Positions 59,485 to 61,987 of a DNA stretch of 61,987 nucleotides are shown piece after piece. The notes under the pieces are model-generated. The model was not told the origin of the DNA, ran no database searches, and saw nothing but the letters and a program-made list of their open reading frames with translations. Source of the stretch: Streptococcus suis 10581 (GTDB taxonomy: Bacteria > Bacillota > Bacilli > Lactobacillales > Streptococcaceae); contig ALKQ01000020.1 in the NCBI GenBank assembly GCA_000440235.1, positions 1-61,987 of the forward strand, written 5' to 3'. Each line of letters opens with the position of its first letter. The first letter of the stretch is position 1. Position numbers and translations under genes: made by a program.

Positions 59485-60516
59485 TTAAGTCGTTGCAATT
59501 TTTAACAATGTAAGATCAAACAAGTAATCCTTATCAAACCGTCCTGTCTTGATTTGATAATCCGTTTCTATCAATAATCGAACAACTTTTTTCAAAAATC
59601 CAATGGACAGATGGCGTGAATCGCGCAAAGCATACTTTACTTGGTATGGATTCACCTTACGCCCCATAATAGTTGATAACTCAGCTACTATCTGCTGTTC
59701 CCCTCGGCCTTGCTCTACTAGGATTTGCACTTGTAGATAGGTTCGAAATTGGGTTAACATGATGGCAATCAACTTAACCTCTTCCTCCCCTTGCAACCGC
59801 AAGTCACGAACTAAGTTGCGAGCCTCGTCTACCTTGGATTGTAGAATTAACTGTGTTAAATCAAAGATATTATCCTGTAGTGTCTTGGGGATAGCCGCAT
59901 CAATATCTGAAATTTCAATCGTCTCTTTTCCCTTATAAGATTGAAGAAAGACTAGGTTCTTACTGATTTCTGCAAAATCAAAATTGGACTTTTCTAAAAG
60001 ATATTGAAAAACCTCTCCTCCCATCTGCAATCCAAGACGCATTATCTCCTTTTGGAAATGATTTTTCAAATCCATCTCCTTCAGAGGATTGGCTTCTAAT
60101 ACTAGTCCATCTCGCTTTAGGAGTTTAACCAGGCGTCGTTTGCTATCTAACTTTCCTGGAGCTAGGATAATCAAACGTGTTGTTTCGACAGGATTTTCCA
60201 AATAAGCCTCAAACTGTTTAAGCTCATCGTCCGTCAAATGCCGCTTCTTGTCTGTGGTCAAATCAGAAAAATAATCCAGTATGACAACTTTTTCGTCTGA
60301 AAAAAATGGGAGAGAAACCAAATCCAAATCCACCTGACTATAATCAGCTTCTGACATGTCAAAATAGGCAAAACTAAGGTCTGCAGGTTCGAAATCAAGC
60401 TTCCTCAGAAGTAAGTCTTTCGCTATTTGGTATTGTCCGATGTCTTCACCGCATAAAACGGTCAGAAGCTCTAGTTTCTCTTTTTTTAATTTTTCAATCT
60501 GTTCAATTACTAACAT
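59485..60516 (-). CDS. holA: DNA polymerase III subunit delta
   Basis: A 343-aa clamp-loader subunit that opens the beta clamp. The N-terminal domain (YFDMSEADYSQVDLDLVSLPFFSDEKVVIL in part, ending LDYFSDL) and the C-terminal collar domain (EEVKLIAIMLTQFRTYLQVQ, NPYQVKYALRDSRHLSIGFLKKVVRLLIETDYQIKTG in part) match HolA. Gene order holA-sodA is typical of streptococci. Confidence 0.93.
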   Translation of the reverse strand: MLVIEQIEKLKKEKLELLTVLCGEDIGQYQIAKDLLLRKLDFEPADLSFAYFDMSEADYSQVDLDLVSLPFFSDEKVVILDYFSDLTTDKKRHLTDDELKQFEAYLENPVETTRLIILAPGKLDSKRRLVKLLKRDGLVLEANPLKEMDLKNHFQKEIMRLGLQMGGEVFQYLLEKSNFDFAEISKNLVFLQSYKGKETIEISDIDAAIPKTLQDNIFDLTQLILQSKVDEARNLVRDLRLQGEEEVKLIAIMLTQFRTYLQVQILVEQGRGEQQIVAELSTIMGRKVNPYQVKYALRDSRHLSIGFLKKVVRLLIETDYQIKTGRFDKDYLFDLTLLKIATT

Positions 60517-60620
60517 ATATACCTCTAATTCTTAATAAATTATACCATTTGAAATAGAATTAGAAAACAAACTCATTGATAATACTCAATAAAAATCTAT
60601 CATTCAACTCTCTTGTTAAG

Positions 60621-60656
60621 CCTAAAAAAGCAGAAACTAATACATTTAGCTTCTGC
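60621..60656 (-). terminator. terminator after the repeat-rich LPxTG gene
   Basis: An 11-bp imperfect stem (60630-60640 with 60646-60656) is followed by TTTTTTAGG on the minus strand, about 90 bp past the stop. Confidence 0.78.
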
Positions 60657-60746
60657 CTTTAAAATTAGGATAACATTCGATTGGTAGCATTTAAGGGAAA
60701 ACAAATCTTTCTTCCCATGCTGATAGAGCAAAAGAATGAATGATTA

Positions 60747-61987
60747 CTACTTCTCTTCTACTTGGTGAGTTTTCTTACCCGGCATCCAGGAAATTAAACT
60801 AAAGATTGCAAGCATTACGCCAACCAGTAAAAGATTATTCCTATCCCCTGTTTTAGGTAACTGTCCTTTAGCGAATTTTTGCTGTCCCACGACACTCACA
60901 GAGACTGCCATTTCTTTTGCGACTGGCTTCGGACTATTTTCTCCTAACCCCTTCTCTAAAGCTACTTCTAATGACGGAAGAACACCGACTGGCAATTCAG
61001 GTGTAACTCCATCGTCCTTGGTTGTTTCCAACAGAGGAAGAACGCCGACTGGCAATTCATGTGTGACTCCCTTGCCGTTTTCCATTTTGAAAATATGAAG
61101 TGGTACTACTATCTCGTCTTGGCTGCGATCATCATAAATGACACGAACCGTGATTGGATAGTCACCATTTGTCTGTGGAAGGTTACTTACAAGTTCATAA
61201 ACAACTTGACCTGCTTCAGTTAGAAGACTGATCTGCTTAACAATTTCAGCCTTTATTTCCTCAGGACTGCTGGTTGGAAGGACACGGGCTTCGCTAGTTA
61301 CTTGTGGCTGGTAGCGATCCGATTTAGGAAGAACACCGATTGGCAATTCATGTGTAACACCTTTACCGTTTTCCATTTTGAAAATATGAAGTGGTACTAC
61401 TATTTCGTCTTGGCTGCGATCATCATAAATGACACGAACCGTGATTGGATAGTCACCATTTGTCTGTGGAAGGTTACTTACAAGTTCATAAACAACTTGA
61501 CCTGCTTCAGTTGGAAGACTGATTTGCTTAACAATTTCAGCCTTTATTTCCTCAGTACTGCTGTTTGGAAGGACACAGGCTTCGCTAGTTACTTGTGGCT
61601 GGTAGCGATCCGATTTAGGAAGAACACCTTCTGGCAAGCTGTGTTTGACAACTTCTCCATTTTTTATTGTGAGAATATGAAGAGGCACTTCAAGCTCTTC
61701 TTGGCTGAGGTCGTCATAAATGACACGAACCGTGATCGGATAGTCACCGTTTGTCTGTGGAAGGTTACTTACAAGTTCATAAACAACTTGACCTGCTTCA
61801 GTTGGAAGACTAATTTGCTTAACAATTTCAGCCGTTGCGTCATCACTACTGCTTGCTGGAAGGACACGGGCTTCTCCAGTTACTTGTGGCTGGTAGCGAT
61901 CCGATTTAGGAAGAACGCCTTCTGGCAAGCTGTGTTTGACAACTTCTCCATTTTTTATTGTGAGAATATGAAGAGGCACTTCAAGCT
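60747..61987 (-). CDS. LPxTG surface protein with 97-aa Rib-like repeats (5' end outside window)
   Basis: The C-terminal 413 residues of a wall-anchored protein; the frame stays open through the window edge, so the true start is beyond it. At least three near-identical 97-aa units are present (291-bp DNA period; landmarks at 61092, 61383, 61674 and 61965). Each contains GQVVYELVSNLPQTNGDYPI and the VIYDD-SQ-E-VPLHI pattern, resembling Rib/alpha-like repeats. A shorter EL-PVGVLP region follows, then LPKTG, a hydrophobic span and KKTHQVEEK. Repeat number is likely to vary between strains. Probable adhesin. Confidence 0.88.
   Translation of the reverse strand, partial: LEVPLHILTIKNGEVVKHSLPEGVLPKSDRYQPQVTGEARVLPASSSDDATAEIVKQISLPTEAGQVVYELVSNLPQTNGDYPITVRVIYDDLSQEELEVPLHILTIKNGEVVKHSLPEGVLPKSDRYQPQVTSEACVLPNSSTEEIKAEIVKQISLPTEAGQVVYELVSNLPQTNGDYPITVRVIYDDRSQDEIVVPLHIFKMENGKGVTHELPIGVLPKSDRYQPQVTSEARVLPTSSPEEIKAEIVKQISLLTEAGQVVYELVSNLPQTNGDYPITVRVIYDDRSQDEIVVPLHIFKMENGKGVTHELPVGVLPLLETTKDDGVTPELPVGVLPSLEVALEKGLGENSPKPVAKEMAVSVSVVGQQKFAKGQLPKTGDRNNLLLVGVMLAIFSLISWMPGKKTHQVEEK

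Noticed and set aside
60560..60590. Second copy of the miniature repeat
   Set aside because: AATACTCAATAAAAATC resembles one terminus of the 6601 element, but no matching second terminus was found nearby.
1..61987. CRISPR array
   Set aside because: No regularly spaced 25-40 bp repeats with unique spacers were seen; the repeat arrays present are iterons or coding repeats.

Overview
The window looks like a low-GC Streptococcus chromosome, most likely Streptococcus suis. This is inferred from EzrA, RodA, the zinc-free ribosomal proteins L31B and S14, SodA, an LPxTG-anchored 5'-nucleotidase and a second LPxTG protein with Rib-like repeats. No database search was possible. A complete temperate siphophage-type prophage of about 44.4 kb interrupts the chromosome.

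Left chromosomal flank (1-11812). On the minus strand lie serB, ezrA, gyrB, a DJ-1/PfpI protein, rodA, rpmE2, apbE and nrnA. On the plus strand lie a flavodoxin, a cysteine-free rpsN with a perfect AdcR-like box, chorismate mutase and a ClC channel. A 103-bp miniature repeat with 20-bp terminal inverted repeats sits between rodA and rpmE2.

Prophage (11813-56248). The 18-bp core repeats are at 11813-11830 and 56231-56248. The right copy lies inside the 3' end of an intact tRNA-Arg(CCT), so the phage rebuilt the tRNA end on the integrase side. From right to left the prophage carries a plus-strand lysogeny module (integrase, DinD-like protein, CI/LexA-like repressor) and a minus-strand early region. 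The early region holds a Cro-like protein, small regulators, antirepressor, HNH nuclease, RuvC-like resolvase, helicase, ERF recombinase, SSB, prim-pol and a VapE-like helicase. An iteron-rich stretch, a likely origin, follows. Then come small accessory genes, a MazEF-like pair, an ArpU-like late regulator and a tRNA segment. The late genes follow in order: terminase, portal, a minor capsid protein with a nuclease-like tail, scaffold, capsid, connectors, tail, tape measure, Dit, collagen-bearing tail protein, DUF859 fibre, holin and endolysin. Between the lysis genes and attL sits a cargo locus resembling a type III (RNA-protein) toxin-antitoxin system, followed by a compact 76-nt cloverleaf-like RNA.

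How it fits together. A consensus early promoter with a palindromic operator faces away from the repressor gene. A second early promoter carries two TGTGACACAA boxes. Each of these promoters is followed by a tiny basic peptide gene. Several intrinsic terminators lie inside the early and late transcription units, which suggests antitermination or segmental expression. At least four plus-strand promoter-terminator units sit in gaps between minus-strand genes and could make 40-90 nt RNAs. Cargo includes two toxin-antitoxin candidates, a HELLH metalloprotease-like gene with its own promoter, and a capsid-borne nuclease-like domain overlapped by an acidic small gene.

Right chromosomal flank (56249-61987). 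It carries tRNA-Arg, the LPxTG 5'-nucleotidase, sodA, holA and the 3' part of a repeat-rich LPxTG protein cut by the window edge.
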